This document shows positions 17,369 to 26,012 of a DNA stretch of 64,000 bases, piece after piece (position 1 is the first letter of the stretch; every line of letters starts with the position of its first letter). The DNA comes from an uncultured Clostridia bacterium (GTDB taxonomy: Bacteria > Bacillota > Clostridia > Oscillospirales > Ruminococcaceae). Where the stretch lies: assembly GCA_947627465.1 (NCBI GenBank), contig CANQWD010000003.1:56637-120636 (forward strand), given 5' to 3'. Below the pieces are notes generated by a model. It was given only the letters and a program-made list of their open reading frames with translations, did no database searches and was not told where the DNA came from. The position numbers and the translations under genes are program-made.

Positions 17369-18865
17369 TCAGAAGCTGCCAAACAAATCGGCACTCATAC
17401 TCATATCGCCGTCGTCATCGGACGAACTGCCCATATCATCGCCGAAATCCCAGATAGCCGAATCGTCGGCGCTCGGCGTCGTGGGATCCGTCGCCATAGA
17501 ACTGTCGTCATCGGAGATTTCCTCTTCTCCGCCCAGACTTCCCGATTTCTCCATAGCCAAAAGCTCGTTCTGCAAAGCCGCCCACGGATTGCTGTCGTCA
17601 TCCTTAGGTTCGGACTTGCTTTTTACAGGCTGCTGCGTACTGCTTTTCGGCTTCTCGGAAACCGACTTTTTGTTCATCGACATATCAGCCTGCTTAAGGA
17701 TCTCGGACATCGGATCCTCCTCGGCCGACGCGTCCATATCAAAGTCCCCGACGCGGTTCGTCGCAGGCTTTACGGCATACTCCTCTTCCTGCCGCTTGAC
17801 CTCGGCGAACATGTCGTCGCTTACGCCAGTATTGCGGCGAATATTTCTGCTGCTAACCGCCTGAGCGAGCATCTGTTTCTCAAAGTCCTCGCTGAGATCC
17901 GCCTTGCCTTTCTTATTACTGATAGGCTTAACTTCGGTAACCGGCTCGTCAAAATCCTCGATCTTACCGCTTGCCGTGAGATCAAATTCGTCGAGTACGA
18001 CCGCGCCCGAGCCTTTATTCGGACCGTCAAGCGGCTTTACCTCGGTCACGATTTCATCAAGCTCGTCCTCAAGCGAGGTTTCCGGCTCATCGTCAAACGC
18101 GGAGAAAATGTCGTTGTCAATGTTGGATTTCTTCTTGTCGGAACTCGGCTTAGCTGACTCAGACACCTTGGGTACAGGCGCAGGCTCGGGCGCTTTCGCC
18201 TGAGGAGCCTTAACCTTGGAGAAGTCGGGAATATCCACCGCCGCGGACTTCTCAGCCTTTGCCCCGAGAAGTTCTTCGGCTTTTTTGTTAACTTCTTTCA
18301 TTTCCAAAGAGATCTTGTTCATAAAATCGCCGAAAACGCCCATAAACTCGTCAATACCCGCAGTGCTTATCCCGCCGCTTACGCCCTGTGCGCCCGATAC
18401 GATCTGGTGAGCGGTTTTTTTTGCTTTTTCCACAGTATCCTTAGCGGTAGCGTTCGCACGCTCTACTATATCTATCGCGGAATTGTTAGCCTTATCAATG
18501 ATTTCAGCGGCTTTTTTCTCCGCCGCTTTTGCGCTGCTCGCGTCCATGCTTGCCTTTTGCTTAAGCTTTTTCTTATAATCATCAATCTGAGCAAGGAGAG
18601 CTTGTGCGTTCTCCTTTTCGGTTCTGATCTGCATCTCCAGCTGCTGCGCCTGTTTTTCCGCCTCAACCTTCGCGAGCTTCAATGCCTTATCAGCGTCTTG
18701 AGCTTTTTTCAGCGCCGCTTGGGTTTTCTCGTCGTTGGCTTTTTTATCAGCCTCGATATCTTTCATTCTTTGGTTGAGCTTTGCTATGTAATCGTTTACC
18801 TCGGTCTTATCAAAGCCCATCGGCTTCATACTGAATCCGCTAAATCCTCCGTCTCCGCCTGCCAT
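17369..18865 (-). CDS. DivIVA-like coiled-coil protein with long acidic tail
   Basis: A 498-residue protein. The N-terminus (FSMKPMGFDKTEVNDYIAKL) resembles the lipid-binding start of DivIVA/GpsB proteins, which recruit division, cell-wall or sporulation factors to curved membrane. It is followed by about 150 residues of heptad-patterned coiled coil rich in Ala, Lys and Glu. From about residue 200 on it is a long disordered region rich in Asp, Ser, Pro and Glu, with repeated EVKP motifs (VTEVKPLD, VTEVKPIS). The start MAGGDGG was chosen for its GAGGGGTG ribosome site. The position is next to SigH-like and IreB genes, but a division role is only inferred. Confidence 0.68.
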   Translation of the reverse strand: MAGGDGGFSGFSMKPMGFDKTEVNDYIAKLNQRMKDIEADKKANDEKTQAALKKAQDADKALKLAKVEAEKQAQQLEMQIRTEKENAQALLAQIDDYKKKLKQKASMDASSAKAAEKKAAEIIDKANNSAIDIVERANATAKDTVEKAKKTAHQIVSGAQGVSGGISTAGIDEFMGVFGDFMNKISLEMKEVNKKAEELLGAKAEKSAAVDIPDFSKVKAPQAKAPEPAPVPKVSESAKPSSDKKKSNIDNDIFSAFDDEPETSLEDELDEIVTEVKPLDGPNKGSGAVVLDEFDLTASGKIEDFDEPVTEVKPISNKKGKADLSEDFEKQMLAQAVSSRNIRRNTGVSDDMFAEVKRQEEEYAVKPATNRVGDFDMDASAEEDPMSEILKQADMSMNKKSVSEKPKSSTQQPVKSKSEPKDDDSNPWAALQNELLAMEKSGSLGGEEEISDDDSSMATDPTTPSADDSAIWDFGDDMGSSSDDDGDMSMSADLFGSF

Positions 18866-18962
18866 AAAAAACACCCCTCGTTCAAAAAAATTATTACCGC
18901 CGCGCGTAATTTTGCGCAACGAAATTCACCGTTGTCGCTCCAACGGTTTTATCTGTACTTTA

Positions 18963-18991
18963 ATTATAACACATTATTCCGAAATATACAA
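18963..18991 (-). promoter_or_regulatory. Promoter of the DivIVA-like gene
   Basis: Minus strand TTGTAT (18991-18986), 17 bp spacer, TATAAT (18968-18963), about 98 bp before the chosen start. Confidence 0.65.
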
Positions 18992-19123
18992 GTGTTTTAA
19001 CAAATTTTATAAATATGTAAATTTTGGAGTATGGTTTTTGTGAAACTTTCACAAAGCTTTAAGCCGTATTTTGTAAAAATTATAGATTTTGGGCTTTGAG
19101 AGGCGTTAAAATCGCAAATGTAG

Positions 19124-19152
19124 TTGATATTTCCTTAAAAATTGTGTATAAT
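19124..19152 (+). promoter_or_regulatory. Promoter of ireB
   Basis: TTGATA at 19124-19129 and TATAAT at 19147-19152, 17 bp spacer. The resulting leader of about 150 bases before ireB is GC-rich towards its end and shows no motif I recognise. The rest of the 18866-19306 gap holds only this promoter and the divergent one at 18963-18991. Confidence 0.75.
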
Positions 19153-19306
19153 TTATTTTAAGGAAATTATTCCGTATTATCGAAAATCGCGTGCGGGTCT
19201 GCTTAAATGCCAAATCCGATGCGCGGGTTCAGCGCGCGGAGGAAATCTTGGCGTGGAGGAGATCTTATCGGCGCGGTAAAAATATATAAAGAAAGGATTT
19301 GATAAT

Positions 19307-19552
19307 ATGCTGGATAAAACTATGACATTTTCCGTTCACGAGGACAGGGAAAACGAAATGAAAGAGATCCTCACAACGGTTTACGACGCTCTTAAACAAA
19401 AGGGCTACAATCCGATAAATCAGCTTGTGGGATATATTCTTTCCGAGGACCCTACATATATCACCACCTATAATAATGCGCGCGGTCTTATCCGCCACAT
19501 TGACAGGGACGAGCTTTTGCAGGTTTTGGTGAAATCCTATCTGGCGAATTAA
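19307..19552 (+). CDS. ireB: IreB family regulatory phosphoprotein
   Basis: An 81-residue protein of the conserved Firmicutes family known as IreB (UPF0297, YrzL). [40 protein letters not shown] and the [14 protein letters not shown] stretch are near family consensus. In Enterococcus faecalis IreB is a substrate of the PASTA kinase IreK and acts as a negative regulator of cephalosporin resistance. In many genomes ireB is next to alaS and ruvX; here it stands alone. Confidence 0.93.
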   Translation: MLDKTMTFSVHEDRENEMKEILTTVYDALKQKGYNPINQLVGYILSEDPTYITTYNNARGLIRHIDRDELLQVLVKSYLAN

Positions 19553-19614
19553 AAGACGCATGCATAGCTTTGTGACCGTTCTTGCAGATTGCTTAATTTA
19601 AGTAAAAAAGCGAC

Positions 19615-19647
19615 CGCCTTGCGGATGTTCCACAAGGCGATTTTTTA
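19615..19647 (+). terminator. Terminator after ireB
   Basis: CGCCTTG (19615-19621) and CAAGGCG (19633-19639) form a 7 bp stem followed by ATTTTTT. The rest of the gap to 19891 holds only the livJ promoter. Confidence 0.8.
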
Positions 19648-19764
19648 CGTTCTTTTTATAATTTTTTCTTCGATTGTGTTTGCTTTTTACTTGTTTTTGG
19701 CGATTTTAGTGCAACTTGCATAAAAATAAATTTCAAAGCATGTAAGATTGCTATAAATTTGTTA

Positions 19765-19793
19765 TTGACATATTTTGAATTTAATGGTATATT
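19765..19793 (+). promoter_or_regulatory. Promoter of the liv operon
   Basis: TTGACA at 19765-19770 and TATATT at 19788-19793 with a 17 bp spacer, about 99 bp before livJ. Confidence 0.75.
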
Positions 19794-19891
19794 AAAATTG
19801 CAAAGGAAATCACAAGAGCGTTAAAAGCTCAGTAATTTCCCAAAAATTCCCAAACAGATAAACTATGTGTGGAAAAGAGAGGAAAATCGTT

Positions 19892-21241
19892 ATGAAGAAT
19901 TATTTAAAGCGTACCGTTGCGGCTGCGGCTGCCGCGGTAATGACACTCGGTCTTGTCGGCTGCGGTGAAAACACGTCGTCGACTAGCAACGGCACAAGCT
20001 ACGGCAACATAGGCGGCGACAGCGCGGCCTCCAACGCAAGCGGCGCAGCTTCCAATACGGACAGCGCAGCAAGCACGGCTGACAGCACTGCGGCAGACAG
20101 CGGCGCGGCTTCCGATACAAACGGCGGCACGAACTCCACTCCCGCAGGCAACGGCGGCACGCTCGTTATCGGCGGTATCGGTCCTATCACCGGCGGTGCG
20201 GCTATCTACGGCGAGAACGTTAAGAAGGGTGCGCAGCTCGCAATAGATGAGATCAACGCGGCAGGCGGCGTCAACGGTATGACGCTCGAACTCAACTTCC
20301 AGGATGACGAGCACGACCCCGAGAAGTCCGTAACCGCTTACAACGCGCTTAAAGACAAGGGCATGAAGCTGCTTATCGGCACTGTTACCTCCGGTCCGTG
20401 CGAGGCGGTCTCCAAGGAAGCTACCAAGGACAATATGTTCCTGTTCACTCCGTCGGGTTCTTCCGTAAACGCGATCACTTCCGGCGACAACTGCTTCCGT
20501 ATGTGCTTCAACGATCCTCAGCAGGGCAAGCTTGAAGCTGACTTTATCGCGGAGAAGCTTGACGGCAAGAAGAAAGTCGGCGCTATCTACGACAGTTCCG
20601 ATTCCTACTCGACCGGTATTCTCGACGGCTTTAAGGAAGAGGCTGCCGCTAAGGGTCTTGAGGTAGTTGCCGAGGAGGCGTTCACATCCGACAGCAACAA
20701 GGACTTCTCCGTTCAGATCCAGAAGATGATCGACAACGGCGCCGAGGTTCTGTTCCTCCCGATCTATTACACCGAGACCGCTCTTATACTTCAGCAGGCA
20801 GAGGGCAAGCTTGATGTTCCCGTTGTCGGCGGCGACGGTCTGGACGGTCTTATCGACGCGCTCGGCGACAAGGTTGATCTTGCGGACGGCGTTTACGCGC
20901 TCACTCCTTATTCCGCGACCGCAAAGGACGAAAAGGCTGTTAAGTTCACCGAAGCTTTCACGGCTAAATATCCCGACGCGGACGCTCCCATTCAGTTCGC
21001 GGCTGACGCTTACGACTGCGTTTACGCTTTAAAAGCGGCGCTCGAAAAGGCGGAGATTAACGACGCGAACATCGATGCTTCCGAGCTTTGCGACAAGCTT
21101 AAGACCGCTATGGTCGATATGGACGAGTACGACGGCGTTACCGGCAAGTCCAAGTGGACTGCGGACGGCGAAGTTACCAAAGACCCGAAGGTTATGCAGA
21201 TTAAGGTAACCGACGGCAAGGGCGCGTTCACCGATATCTGA
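19892..21241 (+). CDS. livJ: Branched-chain amino-acid ABC transporter, substrate-binding lipoprotein
   Basis: A 449-residue lipoprotein of the type 1 periplasmic-binding fold. The N-terminal signal ends in a lipobox LVGC; a flexible linker of about 70 residues rich in Ser, Ala, Asp and Asn (repeats of AAS/DSA) tethers the domain. The ligand domain starts GGTLVIGGIGPITGGAAIYG and holds the LivJ-type FFTPSGSSVNAI-like and YDSSDSYSTGI stretches. It captures leucine, isoleucine, valine or related amino acids for LivHMGF. The start MKNYLKR was chosen for its GAGAGG site. Codon use is unusually uniform and GC-rich, as in highly expressed genes. Confidence 0.92.
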   Translation: MKNYLKRTVAAAAAAVMTLGLVGCGENTSSTSNGTSYGNIGGDSAASNASGAASNTDSAASTADSTAADSGAASDTNGGTNSTPAGNGGTLVIGGIGPITGGAAIYGENVKKGAQLAIDEINAAGGVNGMTLELNFQDDEHDPEKSVTAYNALKDKGMKLLIGTVTSGPCEAVSKEATKDNMFLFTPSGSSVNAITSGDNCFRMCFNDPQQGKLEADFIAEKLDGKKKVGAIYDSSDSYSTGILDGFKEEAAAKGLEVVAEEAFTSDSNKDFSVQIQKMIDNGAEVLFLPIYYTETALILQQAEGKLDVPVVGGDGLDGLIDALGDKVDLADGVYALTPYSATAKDEKAVKFTEAFTAKYPDADAPIQFAADAYDCVYALKAALEKAEINDANIDASELCDKLKTAMVDMDEYDGVTGKSKWTADGEVTKDPKVMQIKVTDGKGAFTDI

Positions 21242-21266
21242 TTTAAGTTACAACTTTAGCGCAATA

Positions 21267-21300
21267 CCGTACAAGGGCGTACACTCTTGTACGGATTTTG
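21267..21300 (+). terminator. Attenuator-type hairpin after livJ
   Basis: CCGTACAAG (21267-21275) pairs perfectly with CTTGTACGG (21286-21294), followed by ATTTTG. The weak T tract suggests partial read-through, which would make the binding protein in excess over the membrane components. Confidence 0.6.
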
Positions 21301-21375
21301 CGTAAATTACGGCAAATTCCTATTTTTCCAAAATATGGGAATTTGCTTTCAAACGGCGGCTGTTTTAAAATTGAC

Positions 21376-21503
21376 AATGTATAATGGAAAATGTAAAATT
21401 TCGGTGCGGCTTCGCCGCGATTAAGATTGTGTGCTGTCCGAAACGCAGACAATCTAATCCCGCGCGCAGCGCGACCATAATTGTCCATTATCCATTATAC
21501 ATT
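21376..21503. repeat. Palindromic MITE-like element between livJ and livH
   Basis: AATGTATAATGG at 21376 opens an inverted repeat of 25 bases whose other arm ends at 21503; 22 of 25 positions match. Between the arms is GC-rich DNA with smaller palindromes (GCGGCTTCGCCGC). The subterminal TGGACAATTAT motif is shared with the element at 55691-56028. It has no coding capacity. With the attenuator hairpin it fills most of the 323 bp gap. Confidence 0.65.
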
Positions 21504-21564
21504 TACACCAGCCTCCGCTTGAAAACAAATTCACATTTATTAAAACCCGAAAGGAGCGGCTCTT

Positions 21565-22506
21565 ATGAGCTTCATATCTAACTTATTAAACGGAATAAGT
21601 CTGGGCAGTATTTACGCGCTGATAGCGCTGGGCTACACAATGGTTTACGGCATAGCGAAAATGCTGAACTTCGCGCACGGCGACATTATAATGGTGGGCG
21701 GCTACGCGGCGTTCATCACAATGGCGGCGAACTGGTGTCCGCTGTGGCTGTCAATGGTGATAACTGTGGCGGTCTGCACGGTGCTGGGCGTTGTCATTGA
21801 AAAGGTGGCTTACAGACCGCTTAGAAGCTCTCCCCCGCTCGCGGTGCTGATAACCGCTATCGGCGTAAGCTACTTATTGCAGAATATCGCGCTGCTCACT
21901 CAAACGGCGAACCCGAAAACGTTCACCTCCATAGCCGCGGGAGCGCCGCCGTTTTTGCAAGTGTTCAGCGGAAAAGGCGCAGTGTTCTTTAAGGCTAACC
22001 CCTATCAGGACGAGGGCTTAAAGCCCGTGCTTACCGTTTCTATGGAAACGTTCTTGGCAATTGTCGTTTCCGTAATCATAATGATAGCGCTTACATTATT
22101 TATTAACAAAACAAAAGCGGGCAGAGCAATGATGGCTTGCAGCGAGGATCGCGGCGCGGCTCAGCTTATGGGTATCAATGTAAACGCGACTATCTCGCTG
22201 ACGTTCGCTATCGGCTCGGCGCTGGCAGCTGTGGCGGCTGTGCTGATGTGCTCGGCTTATCCGCAGATTTCGCCATACACAGGTTCCATGCCCGGCATTA
22301 AGGCGTTCGTAGCGGCGGTATTCGGCGGCATAGGAAGCATTCCCGGAGCGATGATCGGCGGCGTGCTGCTCGGAGTTATCGAGATACTTTCAAAATTCTA
22401 TATCTCCTCGCAGCTCTCCGACGCTATCGTGTTTATGGTTTTGATAGTCATGCTGATAGTTCGTCCTACGGGAATTATGGGCAAGAAGATAAGCGAAAAG
22501 GTTTGA
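21565..22506 (+). CDS. livH: Branched-chain amino-acid ABC transporter permease LivH
   Basis: A 313-residue integral membrane protein with about eight hydrophobic helices. LivH-type motifs include NGISLGSIYALIALGYTMVY, MLNFAHGDIIMVGGYAA and the EAA-like loop GIKAFVAAVFGGIGSIPGAMIGG. It forms the transport channel together with LivM. GGAGCGG lies ahead of the ATG. livM starts 10 bp after its stop. Confidence 0.95.
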   Translation: MSFISNLLNGISLGSIYALIALGYTMVYGIAKMLNFAHGDIIMVGGYAAFITMAANWCPLWLSMVITVAVCTVLGVVIEKVAYRPLRSSPPLAVLITAIGVSYLLQNIALLTQTANPKTFTSIAAGAPPFLQVFSGKGAVFFKANPYQDEGLKPVLTVSMETFLAIVVSVIIMIALTLFINKTKAGRAMMACSEDRGAAQLMGINVNATISLTFAIGSALAAVAAVLMCSAYPQISPYTGSMPGIKAFVAAVFGGIGSIPGAMIGGVLLGVIEILSKFYISSQLSDAIVFMVLIVMLIVRPTGIMGKKISEKV

Positions 22507-22516
22507 GGTGAAAATT

Positions 22517-23590
22517 ATGAGAAAAACAACAAAAAATAACCTTATAACCTTTGGCGGAACGCTGATTTTGTGCGTTGTACTCGGGATTTTAATGCAGGCG
22601 GGCAAACTTAACAGTATGACAACGGGACTTATGGTCACCATAGGCATTTACATTATCGCTTCCACCTCGCTTAACCTCACGGTCGGTGTTTTGGGAGAAT
22701 TGTCGCTCGGTCACGCGGGTTTTATGTGTATCGGGGCGTTTTCCTCGGCGACGGTTTCAACGCTGATGATAAACGGCGGCGCACCTAACTGGCTCTCGTT
22801 CGCGGTCGCGATTATTTTTGGCGCAATCATGGCGGCTATTCTGGGTTTCCTTATCGGTATCCCCGTAATGCGTCTTCGCGGCGACTACCTCGCTATTGTA
22901 ACGCTGGGCTTCGGAGAGATTTTGAAATCGCTGTTCAACAACATTTACATCACGTCCGATAAGAACGGCCTGCATTTCGGATTTACAAATCCGCCGAAAA
23001 ACATTGACGCGTCGACAAAACTTGAAATTCTGCGCGGACCCAAAGGCACGAGCGCACCCGATCTCACCAACTTCTGGGTAGTGGCTGCCGTGCTTCTCAT
23101 CTGCCTTATCATTCTGATGACGTTTATAGACTCCAAATCCGGACGCGCCTGTATGGCGGTTCGCGACAACTATATTGCGGCGCAGTCGGTCGGCATTAAC
23201 GTCACGAAATTCCGTCTTATGGCGTTTACGCTGTCGGCGGCTATCGCGGGTGCGGCGGGTGCTCTTTATATGCACTCGCTGGCTAATATGCTGCCGAAGA
23301 AATTTGACTACAATTTGTCTATCTTGATCTTGGTTTACGTGGTACTCGGCGGACTTGGAAGTCTGCGCGGTTCGATAATAGCTACGATAGTTCTTTACGC
23401 TATCCCCGAACTTTTGCGCGGCATAAATCAGAATATTGTAAACTACCGTATGCTTATCTACGCTATAATCCTTATCTGCCTTATGCTTTGGAAAAACGCG
23501 CCCGTATTCATCAATATGCGCGAGAAGATAAAGGCGAAATGCAAGAAAAGCAAGACGGCTGATTTAACTTCGGGAGGTGCGGAAGCGTGA
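22517..23590 (+). CDS. livM: Branched-chain amino-acid ABC transporter permease LivM
   Basis: A 357-residue permease with about nine membrane segments. Family stretches are LTVGVLGELSLGHAGFMCIGA, GDYLAIVTLGFGEILK and the cytoplasmic loop GRACMAVRDNYIAAQSVGINV, which contacts the ATPases. The start ATG at 22517 follows GAGGTG; an in-frame GTG at 22508 sits inside that ribosome site and is unlikely. It overlaps livG by GTGA. Confidence 0.95.
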   Translation: MRKTTKNNLITFGGTLILCVVLGILMQAGKLNSMTTGLMVTIGIYIIASTSLNLTVGVLGELSLGHAGFMCIGAFSSATVSTLMINGGAPNWLSFAVAIIFGAIMAAILGFLIGIPVMRLRGDYLAIVTLGFGEILKSLFNNIYITSDKNGLHFGFTNPPKNIDASTKLEILRGPKGTSAPDLTNFWVVAAVLLICLIILMTFIDSKSGRACMAVRDNYIAAQSVGINVTKFRLMAFTLSAAIAGAAGALYMHSLANMLPKKFDYNLSILILVYVVLGGLGSLRGSIIATIVLYAIPELLRGINQNIVNYRMLIYAIILICLMLWKNAPVFINMREKIKAKCKKSKTADLTSGGAEA

Positions 23591-24435
23591 GCGAACTGGA
23601 AAAAAACACCCCCGAGGTTCAAGGGGAAAACACGGCTGTTGAACAAAAAGCGGCTGAGACCTCCGAAAAATCAAGCGCCCCAATGCTTGAAGTGCGCGAA
23701 CTTTCAATACAATTTGGCGGACTTCGCGCGGTCGACGGGCTTAATCTCAAAATAAAAAAACACCAATTATACGGACTGATAGGTCCCAACGGCGCGGGAA
23801 AAACCACAGTTTTTAATATGCTGACAGGCGTTTATAAGCCCACGTCGGGCGCTATCTTCCTTGACGGCGTAAATATCACGGGGAAATCGCCCGTTGAGAT
23901 CAACAAAAGCGGCATTGCGAGAACGTTCCAGAACATTCGCCTGTTCAAGGAAATGAGCGTTTTAGATAACGTCAAGGTTGGCATGCAAAATTCTACGAAA
24001 TACACAACTATCGAGGGAATATTGCGGCTTCCCCGCTATTTTAAGGAAGAAAAACTAATGACGGAACGCGCAATCGAACTGCTAAAGGTTTTCGAGCTTG
24101 ACGGAGAAAAGGACGCGCTTTCGGCGAATTTGCCTTACGGAAAACAGCGCAAGCTGGAGATAGCGAGAGCACTCGCGACTAACCCTAAGCTGCTCCTGCT
24201 CGACGAACCCGCCGCGGGTATGAACCCGAACGAGACCGAGGAGCTTATGAACACTATCCGCTTTGTACGCGACAAATTTGATATGACCATTCTGCTTATT
24301 GAGCATGATATGAAGCTTGTATCGGGCATTTGTGAAGAACTCACCGTGCTGAACTTCGGTCAGGAACTGGCACAAGGCGAGACTTCCGCGGTGCTAAACG
24401 ACCCTAAGGTTATTACGGCTTATTTAGGAGACTAA
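23587..24435 (+). CDS. livG: Branched-chain amino-acid ABC transporter ATPase LivG
   Basis: A 282-residue ABC ATPase with Walker A GPNGAGKTT, the LivG-specific ARTFQNIRLF, and Walker B LLLLDEPAAGMNP. The signature is NLPYGKQRKLEIARAL, the variant normal for LivG. An N-terminal extension of about 30 polar residues before the ABC domain is unusual. Translation starts at GTG, overlapping livM, behind GGGAGG. Confidence 0.95.
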   Translation: MSELEKNTPEVQGENTAVEQKAAETSEKSSAPMLEVRELSIQFGGLRAVDGLNLKIKKHQLYGLIGPNGAGKTTVFNMLTGVYKPTSGAIFLDGVNITGKSPVEINKSGIARTFQNIRLFKEMSVLDNVKVGMQNSTKYTTIEGILRLPRYFKEEKLMTERAIELLKVFELDGEKDALSANLPYGKQRKLEIARALATNPKLLLLDEPAAGMNPNETEELMNTIRFVRDKFDMTILLIEHDMKLVSGICEELTVLNFGQELAQGETSAVLNDPKVITAYLGD

Positions 24436-24439
24436 AACT

Positions 24440-25150
24440 ATGGCTTTTCTTGAAATAAAGGACTTGGAGGTCTACTACGGCGCGATAAACGCGCTGAAAG
24501 GCATTTCGTTCGATGTTGAACAGGGCGAGATAATCGCGCTCATAGGCGCGAACGGCGCGGGTAAGACCACCTCTCTGCATACTATCTCGGGACTTATCCC
24601 CGCAAAGCACGGTTCCGTAAAATTTAACGGAAAAGAGCTTACAAAAACTCCCGCGCATAAGATCGTTTCAATGGGAATGGCGCACGTTCCCGAGGGACGG
24701 CGCGTTTTCGCGCAATTGTCCGTTTTGGAGAACTTAACGCTCGGCGCTTATACGCGCAAGGATAAAAACGAAATTAACGAATCGCTTGAGCACGTTTACG
24801 AGCGTTTTCCCCGCCTTAAGGAACGGCGCACTCAAGCGGCGGGAACGCTTTCGGGCGGCGAACAGCAAATGCTCGCAATAGGCAGAGCGCTGATGTCGAA
24901 GCCGTCGATTGTTCTTATGGACGAACCGTCTATGGGTCTTTCTCCGCTTTACGTAAACGAGATTTTCGACATAATCCAAGAGATCAACAAAAGCGGCACA
25001 ACCGTCCTTCTTGTTGAACAGAACGCTAAAAAGGCGCTTTCCATAGCGAACCGCGCTTATGTTCTGGAAACGGGAAAAATTACGCTCTCGGGCGACGCAC
25101 ACGAGCTTATGGACAACGACGAGGTAAAGAAAGCGTATCTTGGAGAATAA
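24440..25150 (+). CDS. livF: Branched-chain amino-acid ABC transporter ATPase LivF
   Basis: A 236-residue ABC ATPase: Walker A GANGAGKTT, the Q-loop region, signature LSGGEQQMLAIGRALM, and Walker B IVLMDEPSMGLSP. The MAHVPEGRRVF segment is diagnostic of LivF. It pairs with LivG to drive uptake through LivHM. It starts 4 bp after livG. Confidence 0.95.
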   Translation: MAFLEIKDLEVYYGAINALKGISFDVEQGEIIALIGANGAGKTTSLHTISGLIPAKHGSVKFNGKELTKTPAHKIVSMGMAHVPEGRRVFAQLSVLENLTLGAYTRKDKNEINESLEHVYERFPRLKERRTQAAGTLSGGEQQMLAIGRALMSKPSIVLMDEPSMGLSPLYVNEIFDIIQEINKSGTTVLLVEQNAKKALSIANRAYVLETGKITLSGDAHELMDNDEVKKAYLGE

Positions 25151-25164
25151 AAAAGGGTGTTTTT

Positions 25165-25338
25165 ATGGGTATTTTAAAATTTGTAATTCCGTTTGTGGGC
25201 GGTGCGCTTACCGCGGCGGCAGCAGGCGCCGTTATTCAAAAAAAGCGTGAGGAAAAGGACAATAACACCGTGGAAATTGACGCGGAATTTGAGGAAAAGC
25301 TCGTAACCGATAACGAAGAAAACTCCGATGGGAAGTGA
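25165..25338 (+). CDS. Small membrane-anchored protein in the liv operon
   Basis: A 57-residue open frame starting MGILKFVIPFVGG, 14 bp after livF. It has one Gly/Ala-rich membrane helix (about residues 4-24), a basic stop-transfer patch (QKKREEK) and a strongly acidic cytoplasmic tail ending NEENSDGK. AAAAAGGGTG upstream may serve as ribosome site. The tail overlaps nothing: the next gene starts 4 bp after its stop. I do not recognise the family. Its position suggests either a transporter accessory or a partner of the kinase-like protein that follows. Confidence 0.6.
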   Translation: MGILKFVIPFVGGALTAAAAGAVIQKKREEKDNNTVEIDAEFEEKLVTDNEENSDGK

Positions 25339-25342
25339 TTTT

Positions 25343-25957
25343 ATGGATAAATTTATTATAACGATAGCCCGCGGCTTCGGCAGCGGCGGCAGAACGATCG
25401 GTCAAATGCTGTCAAAAAAGCTCGGCGTGGAGTTCTACGACAAGGACATCATCAAAATGGCAAGCGAGGACAGCGGCATAAACGAGGCGCTTTTCGGGCA
25501 GTCGGACGAGCGCACAAAGGGAGGCTTCGGAAAGCCGTCGGTTTACAAGGGCGGCGTGATAACTCCCGACAAGAAAGCGTTCACGTCCGAAGAAAATCTC
25601 TTCAACTACACTGCTAAAGTGATAAAGCAGCTTGCCGAAGAGAAAAGCTGCATAATCGTCGGAAGGTGCGCCGACTTTGTTCTGCGGGAGCGTCCCGATA
25701 CGGTGCGCGTTTTCGTTTGGGCCGACGAGGAGCACTGTATTAAAAACGCTGCCGACGTTAAAGGTATCCTCGACCGCAAGGAAGCGCTGAAAGTTATCGA
25801 AACCACCGACAAGGCTCGCGCGGAATACTACAAAGCACACACCGGGCATAGTTGGAACGACGCGCGCAACTATGATCTCTGCCTTAACAGCGGAGATCTC
25901 GGCTTTGATAAATGTGTGGAAATTATCACAGAATATATAAAGATAAAACTTAAATGA
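25343..25957 (+). CDS. Cytidylate kinase-like family protein
   Basis: A 204-residue P-loop-like protein of the cytidylate-kinase-like family frequent in Clostridia. The N-terminus IITIARGFGSGGRTIGQMLSKKLGVEFYDKDI takes the place of a Walker A loop (GSGGRTIG), and CIIVGRCADFVLRERPDTVRVFVWA follows the family pattern. True CMP kinases are encoded elsewhere in such genomes, so the substrate is not certain. It is the last gene of the liv operon and a terminator follows. Confidence 0.82.
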   Translation: MDKFIITIARGFGSGGRTIGQMLSKKLGVEFYDKDIIKMASEDSGINEALFGQSDERTKGGFGKPSVYKGGVITPDKKAFTSEENLFNYTAKVIKQLAEEKSCIIVGRCADFVLRERPDTVRVFVWADEEHCIKNAADVKGILDRKEALKVIETTDKARAEYYKAHTGHSWNDARNYDLCLNSGDLGFDKCVEIITEYIKIKLK

Positions 25958-25974
25958 AATTTATCGATTTAACA

Positions 25975-26006
25975 AAAACCCGACCGCAAACGTGGTCGGG
26001 TTTTTA
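25975..26006. terminator. Bidirectional terminator between the liv operon and mfd
   Basis: AAAACCCGACC and GGTCGGGTTTT form a stem with T runs on both strands between convergent genes. Confidence 0.85.
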
Positions 26007-26012
26007 AACAAA

